DNA from: an uncultured Acidimicrobiales bacterium
GTDB taxonomy: Bacteria; Actinomycetota; Acidimicrobiia; Acidimicrobiales; SZUA-35
DNA: 35,638 bases
Assembly: GCA_937922045.1 (NCBI GenBank)
Contig: CAKZXA010000067.1
Location: forward strand, 1 to 35,638
Direction of reading: 5' to 3'
The position numbers and the translations under genes were made by a program. This document shows positions 23,921 to 33,033 of this stretch, one piece after another. How positions within the stretch are numbered: position 1 is the first letter of the stretch; the number at the start of each line of letters is the position of its first letter. The notes under the pieces were generated by a model, which did no database searches, was not told the DNA's origin, and saw only the letters and a program-made list of their open reading frames with translations.

Positions 23921-24165
23921 GGTCGCCTACTACTTGGTGGTAGTACTCGGAGCAGTCCCAATTGCTACAAGTCGCCCGACTTGACTCTAAGGGTCTTCGT
24001 TGATTGTACTCGGAACGACGACTATCACACTCAGAAGTTCAGCATCGAAGTAGGCGATGTGTCGAATATCACCTCGTTTGTCTTCGTCTAAATGCATCGA
24101 TATTCGGTCGAAATGTCTCTCGTCAGTCGTATTTTGTTGTAAATGAGGACGCCTGGCGCTGAGGG
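23921..24165. other. AT-richer intergenic gap with short inverted repeat
   Basis: A 245-bp gap with visibly lower GC than its neighbours. A TACTAC-TTGGTG-GTAGTA inverted repeat (about 23928-23945) lies just upstream of the repeat-protein start. A plus-strand frame to the TAA at 24091 encodes a plausible-looking segment (FVDCTRNDDYHTQKFSIEVG), but it lacks a credible start. No gene is called here; remnants of a lost gene are possible. Confidence 0.4.
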
Positions 24166-25277
24166 TCAGCCGCGGATGTGGCGGTTCACGATAGCTTCCA
24201 CTTCGCCCGAGGCTTGAAGGTCGGCAATGACCATATTGATTGGTTCTCGCCAGGGCGAGTCTTGGATCAGACCGAAGGTTTCGAACTCTTGGTCGAGCAC
24301 GTCGCCGGCTGGAATGACGCCGTACTGGGAGCCGATCGCCGACATGGCGAAGGGTTTGCCACCACGATGTCGACCTCCTCGTTGGCCACAGCGGCAAATG
24401 CTTCGAGTTGGCTTTGGTAACCAATGGTGTTGACACCGAGGTCGAGGAGGTAGGCCTCAAACGAGGTGGCTTCGACCACGGCCACAGAACGACCGTCGTT
24501 GTCATCGACCCCACGGAGCGGGGTGATGGCTCTCGATTCCGAGAGCACCGTGGTCATCTGGGAGACGAAGGCGCCGACCAGCACCAGACTGAGCGCCATG
24601 ACGATGAGGCCGATGCCGCGGCCGAGCGGTGATTTGGGTGTGCGGTCTCCGTAACCAACCGTTGTGGCCGTCACCATCGTCCACCACACGCGATCCCACA
24701 AGCCCGTCCGGTAGCTGCTGTGGAAGTGATCCTCTGGACCATCCTCGTCCTCGTTGCGCTCCACGATCCAAATGAGATGGCCGATAGCGACGACACCGAT
24801 CATGGCATAGAGGAGGAGCGGTAAGACCCGGGCATCGAGCAGGGCCTGAAGAATCGAGGTGCCCCCGACGAGACGGTCGGCGTAGCCGAGCTGAGGCCCC
24901 GAGCTGATGACGGCTGAGGTGAAGTCGAAGTTCGCCTCGCGCTCTGCTGTTGGCGCCAGCGGTGCGACGGCAACGTCGGCTTCACCGGCATCGAGGGCTT
25001 CGAGGAGCAGAGGAAACGAATCAACCCAGATGATGTTGTAGTTCACGCCCAGCTCGCTTGCTACCTCGGCCCAGATCTCGGCGTAGAAGCCATCGGCATC
25101 GCCGTCGTCGTCGATGATGAACGGTTCCAGCTCGGTCATGACGACCCGAAGCGTCGTGCCGGTGGCTGTGTCGGTGTCGGACTGGGCCGCTCCCCGAGGT
25201 GCGCCGAGGAAGAAGGCGGCGACCATAACGACGAAGATGGTCAGGAAGATGATCGAGAACCTGGGCGAAAGTTTCAC
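24166..25277 (-). CDS. GluR0-type ligand-gated K+ channel, frame interrupted at a slippery heptamer
   Basis: A periplasmic-binding domain split by a pore, as in prokaryotic ionotropic glutamate receptors. A signal peptide (about 1-31) precedes lobe S1 (40-145), which has the ligand Arg in APTAEREANFDFTS. Then come M1 (150-172), a P-loop with K+ filter TVGYGD (206-211), M2 (221-245) and lobe S2. The GTG at 25277 has AAGGG at 6 nt spacing and directly precedes the signal peptide; an in-frame ATG further upstream (25394) is less likely. The zero frame leaves the family sequence at A AAC CCT (24351-24357) and stops at 24267. The -1 frame continues perfectly as PFAMSAIGSQYGVIPAGD to IVNRHIRG and stops at 24166, completing S2 (about 370 residues). 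Either a one-base loss, a sequencing error or programmed -1 frameshifting. The ligand is unknown. Confidence 0.85.
24351..24357 (-). other. Candidate -1 ribosomal frameshift site A AAC CCT
   Basis: Read on the minus strand in the zero frame of the channel gene (codon GCA begins at 24359), the bases are A AAC CCT. This has the X XXY YYZ form in the correct register for tandem -1 slippage, and the -1 frame immediately resumes the conserved receptor sequence. A GAGGAGG stretch lies 16 nt upstream, and a small TCGCC-N5-GGCGA hairpin begins right after the site. Confidence 0.45.
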
Positions 25278-25464
25278 GGTGAACCCTTGATAGGCATCTG
25301 CATGCTGAAGTAGCCGGAGCTTAGTTGATGAAGGTCGCGCGCTTCGATAGGGGCTTGCGGCCGAGCGCTGGAACCGTGGGCGTTCAAGCCCCATGTTGTG
25401 GAGTGCGGCTATGAAGACAGGATCGGCCTAAGGCGCTCCTGCTGTTCCCAGAAGGCCATGACAT

Positions 25465-25487
25465 ATCTCATAAACAATGTGTGAGAT
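25465..25487. promoter_or_regulatory. Inverted repeat upstream of the ABC-exporter/two-component operon
   Basis: ATCTCA (25465-25470) and TGAGAT (25482-25487) face each other over 11 nt, in the 252-bp divergent space between the channel gene and the ABC operon. It is a candidate binding site for the operon's own NarL/LuxR-type response regulator, which would be autoregulation. The rest of the gap (25278-25529) holds nothing else I recognise. Confidence 0.4.
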
Positions 25488-25529
25488 GTTCGTCTAGCGA
25501 GCGGGCTCGACCCGAGTCACGATGGAGAT

Positions 25530-26462
25530 ATGGGAACCTACATACGCCTGCGCGGCGTGACCAAAGAGTTCGACGCTGGGGGAGAGATCAAGCGGGCGGT
25601 CGACCACATCGACCTCGACGTTGGCGCCGGTGAGATCGTTGCCCTGCTGGGTCCGAACGGGGCAGGCAAGACGACCACGATCGACATGATCCTCGGCTTC
25701 ATCCCAGCGACCTCGGGCGAGGTGACGGTCTTTGGTGGCAAGCCTAAGGAAGCGATCGAACAGGGCAGGGTGTCGGCCGTGTTGCAAACCGGCGGCCTGA
25801 TCCGTGATTTCACCGTGGGCGAAACGGTCGAGCTGATTGCTTCCGCCTACCCTCGCCACCCGCCGATTGAAGAGGTGCTCCTCCGTGCAGGCCTTACCGG
25901 TCTCAGCCAACAGCGGGTCGAGTTGTGTTCAGGCGGGGAACAACAACGTTTGCGCTTTGCCCTGGCCTTGCTGGCCGATCCCGATTTGCTGCTGCTCGAC
26001 GAACCAACCGCTGGTATGGACGTGCAGGCCCGGCGTGACTTCTGGGTAGCGATGCGCGAGGAAGCGGAGCGCGGCCGCACCGTGGTGTTCGCAACGCACT
26101 ATCTGCAGGAAGCCGAAGACTTCGCCCAGCGCATCGTGCTTCTAAATGAGGGCCGGGTCGTGGCTGACGGCCCGATCGACGAGATACGGCGCCACGCGGC
26201 GGCGCGCACGATCAAGGCTCGGATCGACGGCGGCCGAGTGGACGCGACGGTGGCAGCTCTTGAAGGTATCGACGCCGTGTCATCGTGTATCGCCAACGGT
26301 GAACGGTTGGTGATCGAGGCGATTGATTCGGATCAGGTCGCTCTCCTGTTGTTGACCCAGATGGGAGCCCGCGATCTCGAGATCGAACCGGCCTCGCTTG
26401 AGAGTGCCTTTGTGCGGATCACGAAAGACACGAGCCATCTTGACCAAGGAGCACGGCAATGA
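25530..26462 (+). CDS. ABC exporter ATP-binding protein
   Basis: A 310-residue ATPase of the drug/antibiotic exporter class. Walker A is GPNGAGKTT (41-49), the signature is CSGGEQ (133-138, with Cys in place of the first Leu/Val residue), Walker B is LLLLDEPTAGMD (153-164) and the H-loop is His190 in FATHYLQEAEDFA. Residues 210-310 form the extra C-terminal domain common in bacitracin/multidrug ABC-2 exporters. It energises the permease encoded next; the two overlap by ATGA and are translationally coupled. A kinase and response regulator follow with equally tight junctions, giving a four-gene unit like B. subtilis yvfRSTU. The start is ATG at 25530; GGAG lies only 2 nt away, so initiation may be unusual. 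Substrate unknown. Confidence 0.92.
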   Translation: MGTYIRLRGVTKEFDAGGEIKRAVDHIDLDVGAGEIVALLGPNGAGKTTTIDMILGFIPATSGEVTVFGGKPKEAIEQGRVSAVLQTGGLIRDFTVGETVELIASAYPRHPPIEEVLLRAGLTGLSQQRVELCSGGEQQRLRFALALLADPDLLLLDEPTAGMDVQARRDFWVAMREEAERGRTVVFATHYLQEAEDFAQRIVLLNEGRVVADGPIDEIRRHAAARTIKARIDGGRVDATVAALEGIDAVSSCIANGERLVIEAIDSDQVALLLLTQMGARDLEIEPASLESAFVRITKDTSHLDQGARQ

Positions 26463-27220
26463 ACGTCACCTTTTATCGGCTGGAGATGCGCCGGCTCCTT
26501 CGTAACTACGTCAATCTCTTCTTCGTGGTCGGCTTACCTGTCTTCTTTTACCTGATCTTTGGTGCCTCGCCGTCCTACGCCGACGAGCCTGTCCGCGACG
26601 GCAATGTTGCGATGTGGATCATGATCGCGATGGCCGCCTACGGCGCGGTTAGCGCTACCAACGGCATCGGGGGCTCAACCGCTCTTGAGCGAATGCAGGG
26701 ATGGACCCGTCAACTCGGTCTGACACCGCTTCCCGACCGGGAGTACGTGAAGGTGAAGACGGCCACCGCCGCCACTATGGGTGGGTTCACGATTCTGCTC
26801 GTGTTCCTGGCTGGCGCTGTTACGGGAGCGAAAGCGCCGCTCAGCGTGTGGTTCGCGTCCGGACTTATCCTTCTGGCCGGCTCGGTCACGTTCGCCCTCT
26901 ACGGATTGAACTTCGGGCTCGCCATACGGTCCGAATCGTCGCTTGGAGCGTCGGCCGGGTCACTTGTGCTGTTGTCGTTCCTTGGCAACATTTTCATTCC
27001 CCTTGAAGGCTGGAAGTTGACGCTGGCCAAGTTCACGCCCCTGTACGGCTACGTGTCGATGGCCCGGCGACCCCTAACCGGTGGCGGTAACCTGGAACCG
27101 TCGAGCGGTGAACTGCTGTACGAGCCGCTCTGGCAGCCGATGACTAACCTCGTCGTATGGACAACCGTGTTCTTCCTTCTCGCAGTGAGCTTGGTTCATC
27201 GAGGACGAGATCGCCAATGA
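26459..27220 (+). CDS. ABC-2 type exporter permease
   Basis: A 253-residue membrane protein with about six transmembrane helices. The N-terminal helix is in YVNLFFVVGLPVFFYLIFGA, and later helices include GGFTILLVFLAGAVTGA, GLILLAGSVTFALYGLNFGLA, ASAGSLVLLSFLGNIFIPLEGW and VVWTTVFFLLAVSLVH. This is the ABC-2 permease pattern of exporters linked to antibiotic self-protection or cell-envelope homeostasis. Its ATG overlaps the ATPase stop (ATGA), and its own stop overlaps the start of the kinase gene (ATGA), so all are translated in step. Partner of the ATPase just upstream. Substrate cannot be deduced. Confidence 0.88.
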   Translation: MNVTFYRLEMRRLLRNYVNLFFVVGLPVFFYLIFGASPSYADEPVRDGNVAMWIMIAMAAYGAVSATNGIGGSTALERMQGWTRQLGLTPLPDREYVKVKTATAATMGGFTILLVFLAGAVTGAKAPLSVWFASGLILLAGSVTFALYGLNFGLAIRSESSLGASAGSLVLLSFLGNIFIPLEGWKLTLAKFTPLYGYVSMARRPLTGGGNLEPSSGELLYEPLWQPMTNLVVWTTVFFLLAVSLVHRGRDRQ

Positions 27221-28362
27221 CGATGAGACGGTGGTGGCGGGATGAACGCGACTGGGTGATCGCTACGGTCTGGCTGGTTTTCCTCGCCTTCCCGATCGCA
27301 AGCGTGTGGGCAGACGACTTCTCGTTCGCCCGGAAACTTGGGGCCACAGCTGCGCTCATCGTGTTTGCCGGTGTCTATATACAGGGCTTTCGGGTGTTGG
27401 CGTGCCGCGGGCAAACGGAGAAACCATCCACGTTCCTGTATTTCGTGGCGCTGGTCGGCCTGGCGATGCTCGTGTTCGCTGTCGCCGGGTGGGAGGCAAC
27501 GGGAGCGGCAGCCTTCGTCGTGGCGTTCGCTGCGTTTCACCTGAGCTGGCGAGCCGCGATCACTACTGTCGGCGTCACGGTCGCCGTCATCGTGGTTGGG
27601 TCTATCACCCAGGGGGTGTTGGGTGAACTCTGGTTCCTTCCCCTCATCGTTGCGAGTGTTGGCATCGCCACCCTCTTCATGCGGACCGCCGAAGAGCAGC
27701 AATCTGATCGGGCCGAGCTGCAAACCCAGCTGGCGGTCAGCGAAGAGCGAACACGAGTGGCCCGCGATGTGCACGACGTGCTCGGCCACAGCTTGACGGT
27801 CGTGGTGCTCAAGGCCGAGCTTTGTCGGCGGTTGCTTGAGCCGATTAACCCGACGGACGACGAAGGACGCAGAGCAATCGAGCGGTGTCGAGCAGAGCTC
27901 GAACAGCTCCATTCGACCAGCCGTCAAGCGTTGACGGAGATCCGCACAACGGTCGGTGGGCTGAGAACGACCACGGTGGTCGATGAGTTGGCCGCGGCGC
28001 GCAGTGTGCTGGCCGACGCTGGGGTGCGACTCATGGTGACCGGCGATCATGCTCAGGTGCCGGACCGGTATCAGCCGGTGCTGGCCTGGGTGGTGCGTGA
28101 GTCGGCCACAAATATTGTCCGCCATGCCAAGGCGAGCACGTGTCGAGTCCAGTTCATGCCCTCATCGGCTGACGGCGATGAGTTAGATGTTGTGCTCCGC
28201 ATACAAGATGATGGTGCCGGATTCGGAGATAGCCGCGAAGGAAACGGCCTTACAGGTCTACGCGAACGGGTTCATGCAACAGGGGCGGCGCTGAAGATTC
28301 ATCCTGGCGCTCGTTCCGGAACCTCGGGATCAGATGGAACCAAGATAGAGGTCGTGGTGTGA
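27217..28362 (+). CDS. Sensor histidine kinase, DesK/NarX-like (HisKA_3)
   Basis: A 381-residue membrane kinase. About five or six transmembrane helices (residues about 15-140) form the sensor. A linker follows, and then the HisKA_3 dimerisation helix with the phospho-acceptor in ERTRVARDVHDVLGHSL (His186). The ATPase domain has an N box in RESATNIVRHAKAS and a G box in DDGAGFGDSREGNGLTGLRERV. With no extracytoplasmic domain visible, the signal is probably membrane-borne, as in DesK, or sensed through the exporter. The reading frame is open 20 codons upstream, but the ATG at 27217 overlaps the permease stop (ATGA) and is the better start. Its partner is the response regulator next door. Together they probably regulate the exporter genes in response to its substrate. 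Confidence 0.92.
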   Translation: MTMRRWWRDERDWVIATVWLVFLAFPIASVWADDFSFARKLGATAALIVFAGVYIQGFRVLACRGQTEKPSTFLYFVALVGLAMLVFAVAGWEATGAAAFVVAFAAFHLSWRAAITTVGVTVAVIVVGSITQGVLGELWFLPLIVASVGIATLFMRTAEEQQSDRAELQTQLAVSEERTRVARDVHDVLGHSLTVVVLKAELCRRLLEPINPTDDEGRRAIERCRAELEQLHSTSRQALTEIRTTVGGLRTTTVVDELAAARSVLADAGVRLMVTGDHAQVPDRYQPVLAWVVRESATNIVRHAKASTCRVQFMPSSADGDELDVVLRIQDDGAGFGDSREGNGLTGLRERVHATGAALKIHPGARSGTSGSDGTKIEVVV

Positions 28363-28976
28363 TGACCGAACCGATTCGACTCCTCCTAGCCGACGACCAG
28401 GCGCTCGTACGCGGTGCGCTCGCCGCCCTGCTGGGCTTAGAACTCGATCTCGAAGTGGTGGCCGAGGTCGAGCGGGGTGATGAGGTCGTGGCCGCCGCCC
28501 TTCGACACCGGCCCGACGTTGCCCTGCTCGACATCGAGATGCCGGGCCTCGATGGGATCGCCGTGGCTGAACGGCTGGCCGAGGAGGCGCCAGCGACGCG
28601 CTCGCTGATCGTCACCACTTTTGGTCGGCCGGGTTACCTGCGTCGCGCTCTCGATGCAGGTGCTGCTGGTTTTGTGGTCAAGGACACGCCGGCGGCGGAA
28701 CTTGCTGATGCTGTGCGTCGTGTCCACGCTGGGATGCGGGTGGTGGATCCCGCTCTGGCCACCGAGTCGTTGATCGAAGGCACAAACCCCTTGTCTAGCC
28801 GCGAAAAGGAGGTGCTGTTCCAGGCTCTGTCCGGGGCGCCGGTGGTCGACATCGCCCGAACCTTGTCGTTGTCGGCCGGCACGGTTCGCAACTACCTCTC
28901 CACTGCGACGGCCAAGGCGCAGGCGCAGTCGAGCATGCAGGCCGCCGTGATCGCTCGGGACCGCGGTTGGCTGTAG
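28362..28976 (+). CDS. NarL/LuxR-family response regulator, DesR-like
   Basis: A 204-residue regulator. The receiver domain has the acidic pair Asp11/Asp12 and phospho-acceptor Asp57 in ALLDIEMPG, with a Lys in FVVKDTPAAEL. The C-terminal LuxR-type helix-turn-helix runs from LSSREKEVLFQAL through VVDIARTLSLSAGTVRNYLSTATAKAQA to GWL, the DesR-like signature. The start is ATG at 28362, overlapping the kinase stop (TGATG); a GTG at 28359 is also possible. It should bind DNA as a phospho-dimer, most likely upstream of the ABC genes, where an inverted repeat is present. Partner of the DesK-like kinase. Confidence 0.93.
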   Translation: MTEPIRLLLADDQALVRGALAALLGLELDLEVVAEVERGDEVVAAALRHRPDVALLDIEMPGLDGIAVAERLAEEAPATRSLIVTTFGRPGYLRRALDAGAAGFVVKDTPAAELADAVRRVHAGMRVVDPALATESLIEGTNPLSSREKEVLFQALSGAPVVDIARTLSLSAGTVRNYLSTATAKAQAQSSMQAAVIARDRGWL

Positions 28977-29034
28977 GCGACGGTGGCACGGGCCCAAGAT
29001 TCTGCCGCCCAGCGTTTCGGGTAGCGTTGCTAGC

Positions 29035-29334
29035 GTGGTCATCATCGTTCGGGCTGAACTGAAGAGCACGGGTCTTTGGAGTTCCGACGATGAACCGATC
29101 GTGGTCTCCGCGCTCGGCTTGTCCGATCGCTTGGCGCTAGCGCTTGACGACTGGACAGCCTTCTACGACGAGATGAGCGGCGATCTTGCCGATCCCGACA
29201 TGCTCGCCGAGTTCGTGGGCCAGGGTTTCAAGATCGCTCATGGGATCCGACGTGAGCTGAAGGGTTCCGAGGTGTGGTTCGCTCGCCCGGACACCGGTGA
29301 GCTCGCCGCGATCGAGCTTCGTCGCTCTCGGTGA
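29035..29334 (+). CDS. Small conserved-looking hypothetical protein
   Basis: A 99-residue protein of unknown function, with no recognised domain, signal peptide or membrane segment. It begins with a strand-like stretch (MVIIVRAELKSTGLW), followed by helical regions (LSDRLALALDDWTAFYDEM and DMLAEFVGQGFKIAHGIRREL), and ends with a VWFARPDTGELAAIELRR strand. Its GTG start is 7 nt after TAGCGT (29022-29027), with no Shine-Dalgarno, so it is probably a leaderless single gene. It converges on groEL, and the hairpin at 29400-29434 separates the two. The leaderless promoter and the GC-rich third positions support a real gene, but the function is unknown. Confidence 0.75.
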   Translation: MVIIVRAELKSTGLWSSDDEPIVVSALGLSDRLALALDDWTAFYDEMSGDLADPDMLAEFVGQGFKIAHGIRRELKGSEVWFARPDTGELAAIELRRSR

Positions 29335-29399
29335 GAGCGTTGTTTGCTTTCCCGAAATCCTGCGTAAGACATTTGTCGGCGTCGCCGAAACGATGGTGG

Positions 29400-29434
29400 C
29401 GTGCCAGCCGGACGCAAAAGGCCCGGCTGGCACG
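29400..29434. terminator. Hairpin terminator between convergent groEL and small ORF
   Basis: A 12-bp perfect stem (CGTGCCAGCCGG at 29400-29411 with its complement at 29423-29434) and an 11-nt loop lie 25 nt beyond the groEL stop. No U tract follows on either strand, a common form in actinobacteria. It could act in both directions. Confidence 0.7.
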
Positions 29435-29458
29435 AAGGCCTCTGTCGGCCTAACCGAT

Positions 29459-31108
<1,650 letters not shown>

Positions 31109-31396
31109 TCAGTTCACGATTGCGAGGATGTCGCGTGCGGGCAGGATGAGGAGGTCGTCACCGTCGATGGTGATTTCAGTGCCTCCGTATTTTGAGTAGA
31201 CGACGACGTCGCCGACCTTGATGTCCATAGGGGTGAGGGCACCGGTTTCGGTCCGGCGCCCGCCGCCGACGGCGATCACGTCACCGCGTTGCGGCTTCTC
31301 TTTCGCTGTGTCTGGAATGAGGAGGCCGCTGGCTGTTTGGGCCTCGGCATCGTGGGCTTTGAGGACAATTCTGTCCTCGAGGGGCTGTAGCTTCAT
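31109..31396 (-). CDS. groES: Co-chaperonin GroES (Hsp10)
   Basis: A 95-residue GroES. It starts [20 protein letters not shown], has the mobile-loop region [18 protein letters not shown] with the Ile-Pro GroEL contact, and the [15 protein letters not shown] motif. Forms the heptameric lid for GroEL. The start at 31396 (not an upstream in-frame ATG at 31432) is fixed by homology and by a GGAGG Shine-Dalgarno about 9 nt upstream. It is the first gene of the groES-groEL operon, transcribed from a promoter overlapped by the CIRCE element 20 nt upstream; HrcA repression and heat induction are expected. Confidence 0.98.
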   Translation of the reverse strand: MKLQPLEDRIVLKAHDAEAQTASGLLIPDTAKEKPQRGDVIAVGGGRRTETGALTPMDIKVGDVVVYSKYGGTEITIDGDDLLILPARDILAIVN

Positions 31397-31416
31397 GGTG
31401 TGACGCCTCCAGGGCG

Positions 31417-31443
31417 TTAGCACTCTCGGCATGAGAGTGCTAA
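31417..31443. promoter_or_regulatory. CIRCE operator (HrcA binding site)
   Basis: TTAGCACTC (31417-31425), nine spacer bases, then GAGTGCTAA (31435-31443): a perfect match to the CIRCE consensus. It sits 20 nt upstream of the groES start codon. HrcA binds here and represses groESL until heat shock. hrcA itself is not in the window. Confidence 0.98.
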
Positions 31444-31525
31444 CTGGAACCCTACGGCCCTCGCGTCAGGTAACCATCCTCGTAAGACGAAATCGGTCGG
31501 TTTTAGGGCTCAAGAGCCAGGGCGG

Positions 31526-31972
31526 CTAGGGCTCCAGCACGACCCAGCCCCGACGCTGTAGCTCAGCTGCGAGGTCTTCGCTCGAGATATCTTCAAGGAT
31601 CGCCTCGGATGACGAGGGCTTCGGCGATGAGCGCTTCGCTGGCGACACTCGTTTTGGCGATGGTGAACGTTTGGCCGCTGACGAGTTGCTCGTCGGCCGT
31701 GGCACGATCTTCGATGAGGGTGGCGTGGCCCGCCTGGCGGCTGGAGGGGTGGAACCTGCTGGAGGACCGTCGCCGTACAGTTCAGACTGCAACTGCTCGA
31801 TGAAGGCATCGGCTTCATCCCGGGTGAACTTGCCACCGGCCTGACGCTGGGTGAATCCCATCGGCCCTCGGGCGTCGCGAAAGTCGCTATGCCCGGAAGC
31901 CTCGAGCAACTCAAGAAGCTCGTTGAGTTGCTTTCCCGTCGCCGGCGGACCAGAAGATTGACCAAACGCCAT
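31526..31972 (-). CDS. Conserved hypothetical protein with Ser/Pro/Lys-rich linker
   Basis: A 148-residue protein. A conserved-looking N-terminus (MAFGQSSGPPATGKQLNELL, about 1-70, with DFRDARGPMGFTQRQAGGKF and TRDEADAFIEQL) is joined by a basic, Ser/Pro/Lys/Arg-rich low-complexity stretch (about 75-120) to a short acidic C-terminal helix ending in LAAELQRRGWVVLEP. This layout, with a basic tail and small terminal helix, suggests nucleic-acid or protein binding, but no family was identified. The ATG at 31972 is chosen over upstream options (31990 and 32119) because the conserved part starts there. GATACT lies 6 nt upstream. It is divergent from the epimerase gene. Confidence 0.75.
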   Translation of the reverse strand: MAFGQSSGPPATGKQLNELLELLEASGHSDFRDARGPMGFTQRQAGGKFTRDEADAFIEQLQSELYGDGPPAGSTPPAARRATPPSSKIVPRPTSNSSAAKRSPSPKRVSPAKRSSPKPSSSEAILEDISSEDLAAELQRRGWVVLEP

Positions 31973-31983
31973 GCTTGGAGTAT

Positions 31984-31995
31984 CCCACATGTGGG
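31984..31995. promoter_or_regulatory. 12-bp palindrome in the divergent promoter region
   Basis: CCCACATGTGGG is a perfect palindrome between the divergent hypothetical gene (start 31972) and the epimerase gene (start 32033). It lies 12 nt upstream of the former and 26 nt upstream of the latter's -10. A candidate operator; the regulator is unknown. Confidence 0.45.
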
Positions 31996-32032
31996 CTCGA
32001 GCTTGCGCAGGCCGACACTGTAGCGTGGCCAG

Positions 32033-32974
32033 ATGACGACACTCATCACCGGTGGCACCGGATTCATTGGGGCCGAGATCGCTCGCATGTTGATCGGGGA
32101 CGGACAGGGTCCCGTGCATGTGGCCCAGCGTTCACCGGAGCTCGGCCGACTTCACGATCTGGCTGAGGAGATCAGGCTCCACCATCTCGACCTGTCGGAT
32201 CCGGCCGAGATCGATGCCCTCGTCGATGCGATCAAGCCCACTCGGATTTTCCACTTCGGCGCCATCCTGACCGGGCCCGGCGAGCAAGACCCTCAGACGC
32301 TGCTACAAGCGAACGCCATCGGCTTCCTCCATCTCATCGAGGCAGCCCGGAAAGCGGGGACCGAGCAGTTCATCTTCGCCTCCAGCATCGGCACCTACGG
32401 CCGCGATCTCGTCGCCGGTGAGCCGATCGATGATCTCACGTTGCAACGGCCGACCTCGGTCTACGGGGTCACGAAGGTGCTCGGCGAGAACCTTGGGGCC
32501 TACTACCGGGAGAAGTACGGGCTCGATTTTCGGAGCCTGCGGTATCCGGCAATCGTCGGGCCTGGTGTCACCACCTGGAGCCTCGCCCAGTACACGAGCT
32601 GGATGATCGAACGGCCGGCGCAAGGCGAACCGTTCTCGGTGTGGGTTGAGCCGGAATCGGTCATCGCCTTGATGTGGTATCAGGATGCGGCCCGCGCCGC
32701 CGTTGAGCTGGCGGCTGCACCGATGGACTCGATCCGTGGTATCAACTACCTGGTCGATGGGCCGAGACCCACACCGAGCGCAGGCGAGTTGGCCGACGCT
32801 GTTCGCCAACGAATCCCCGGGGCCCAGATCAGTTTCGACCCGGGCGTCGACCGGCTAGACCTCGGCGAGATCCGTCTGGATGATCGAGCAGCAAGACAGG
32901 AGTGGGGCTGGGAGCCTCGGTTCGATGTGAGCGCCATGATCGACGGCATCATCGCGGCCCAGCCGAGTCGTTGA
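32033..32974 (+). CDS. NAD-dependent epimerase/dehydratase (extended SDR)
   Basis: A 313-residue extended SDR. It opens with GGTGFIG (7-13), has the catalytic Ser region FASSIGTYG (117/118) and the Tyr144/Lys148 pair in SVYGVTK, then the substrate-domain signature LRYPAIVGPGVTT. The overall pattern resembles the L-threonine 3-dehydrogenase-like / UDP-glucose 4-epimerase-related enzymes, whose substrate cannot be fixed here. The ATG follows TAGCGT (32021-32026) by 6 nt, so the mRNA is likely leaderless. It is divergent from the small hypothetical gene and converges on the LLM oxidoreductase gene through a short repetitive spacer. Confidence 0.9.
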   Translation: MTTLITGGTGFIGAEIARMLIGDGQGPVHVAQRSPELGRLHDLAEEIRLHHLDLSDPAEIDALVDAIKPTRIFHFGAILTGPGEQDPQTLLQANAIGFLHLIEAARKAGTEQFIFASSIGTYGRDLVAGEPIDDLTLQRPTSVYGVTKVLGENLGAYYREKYGLDFRSLRYPAIVGPGVTTWSLAQYTSWMIERPAQGEPFSVWVEPESVIALMWYQDAARAAVELAAAPMDSIRGINYLVDGPRPTPSAGELADAVRQRIPGAQISFDPGVDRLDLGEIRLDDRAARQEWGWEPRFDVSAMIDGIIAAQPSR

Positions 32975-32978
32975 TCTT

Positions 32979-33033
32979 GATCCCTAATCTTGGTCGCTAG
33001 TTTGCATCCCTAATTTTGCATCCCTAATTTTGC
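32979..33033. repeat. Tandem CATCCCTAATTTTG-type repeats at the LLM gene 3' end
   Basis: Two exact copies of CATCCCTAATTTTG (33005-33018, 33019-33032) and a diverged copy (ATCCCTAATCTTGG near 32980) lie between the convergent epimerase and LLM genes. On the minus strand each copy carries AAATTAG, so the LLM stop codon TAG is itself repeated downstream in frame-shifted copies. Confidence 0.75.

Noticed and set aside
23900-24091. 63-residue plus-strand frame in the AT-richer gap
   Set aside because: Starts inside the 5' end of the opposite-strand gene with no credible ribosome site or promoter. It may be a remnant, but is not supported as a gene.
27196-28125. 309-residue minus-strand frame antisense to the kinase
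   Set aside because: Complement of a coupled operon gene with intact kinase motifs.
31417-31443. CIRCE as a hairpin terminator
   Set aside because: It is the exact HrcA operator upstream of groES, so regulation explains it.
32979-33033. CRISPR-like array in the LLM 3' region
   Set aside because: The copies are directly adjacent without spacers and only 2-3 in number.
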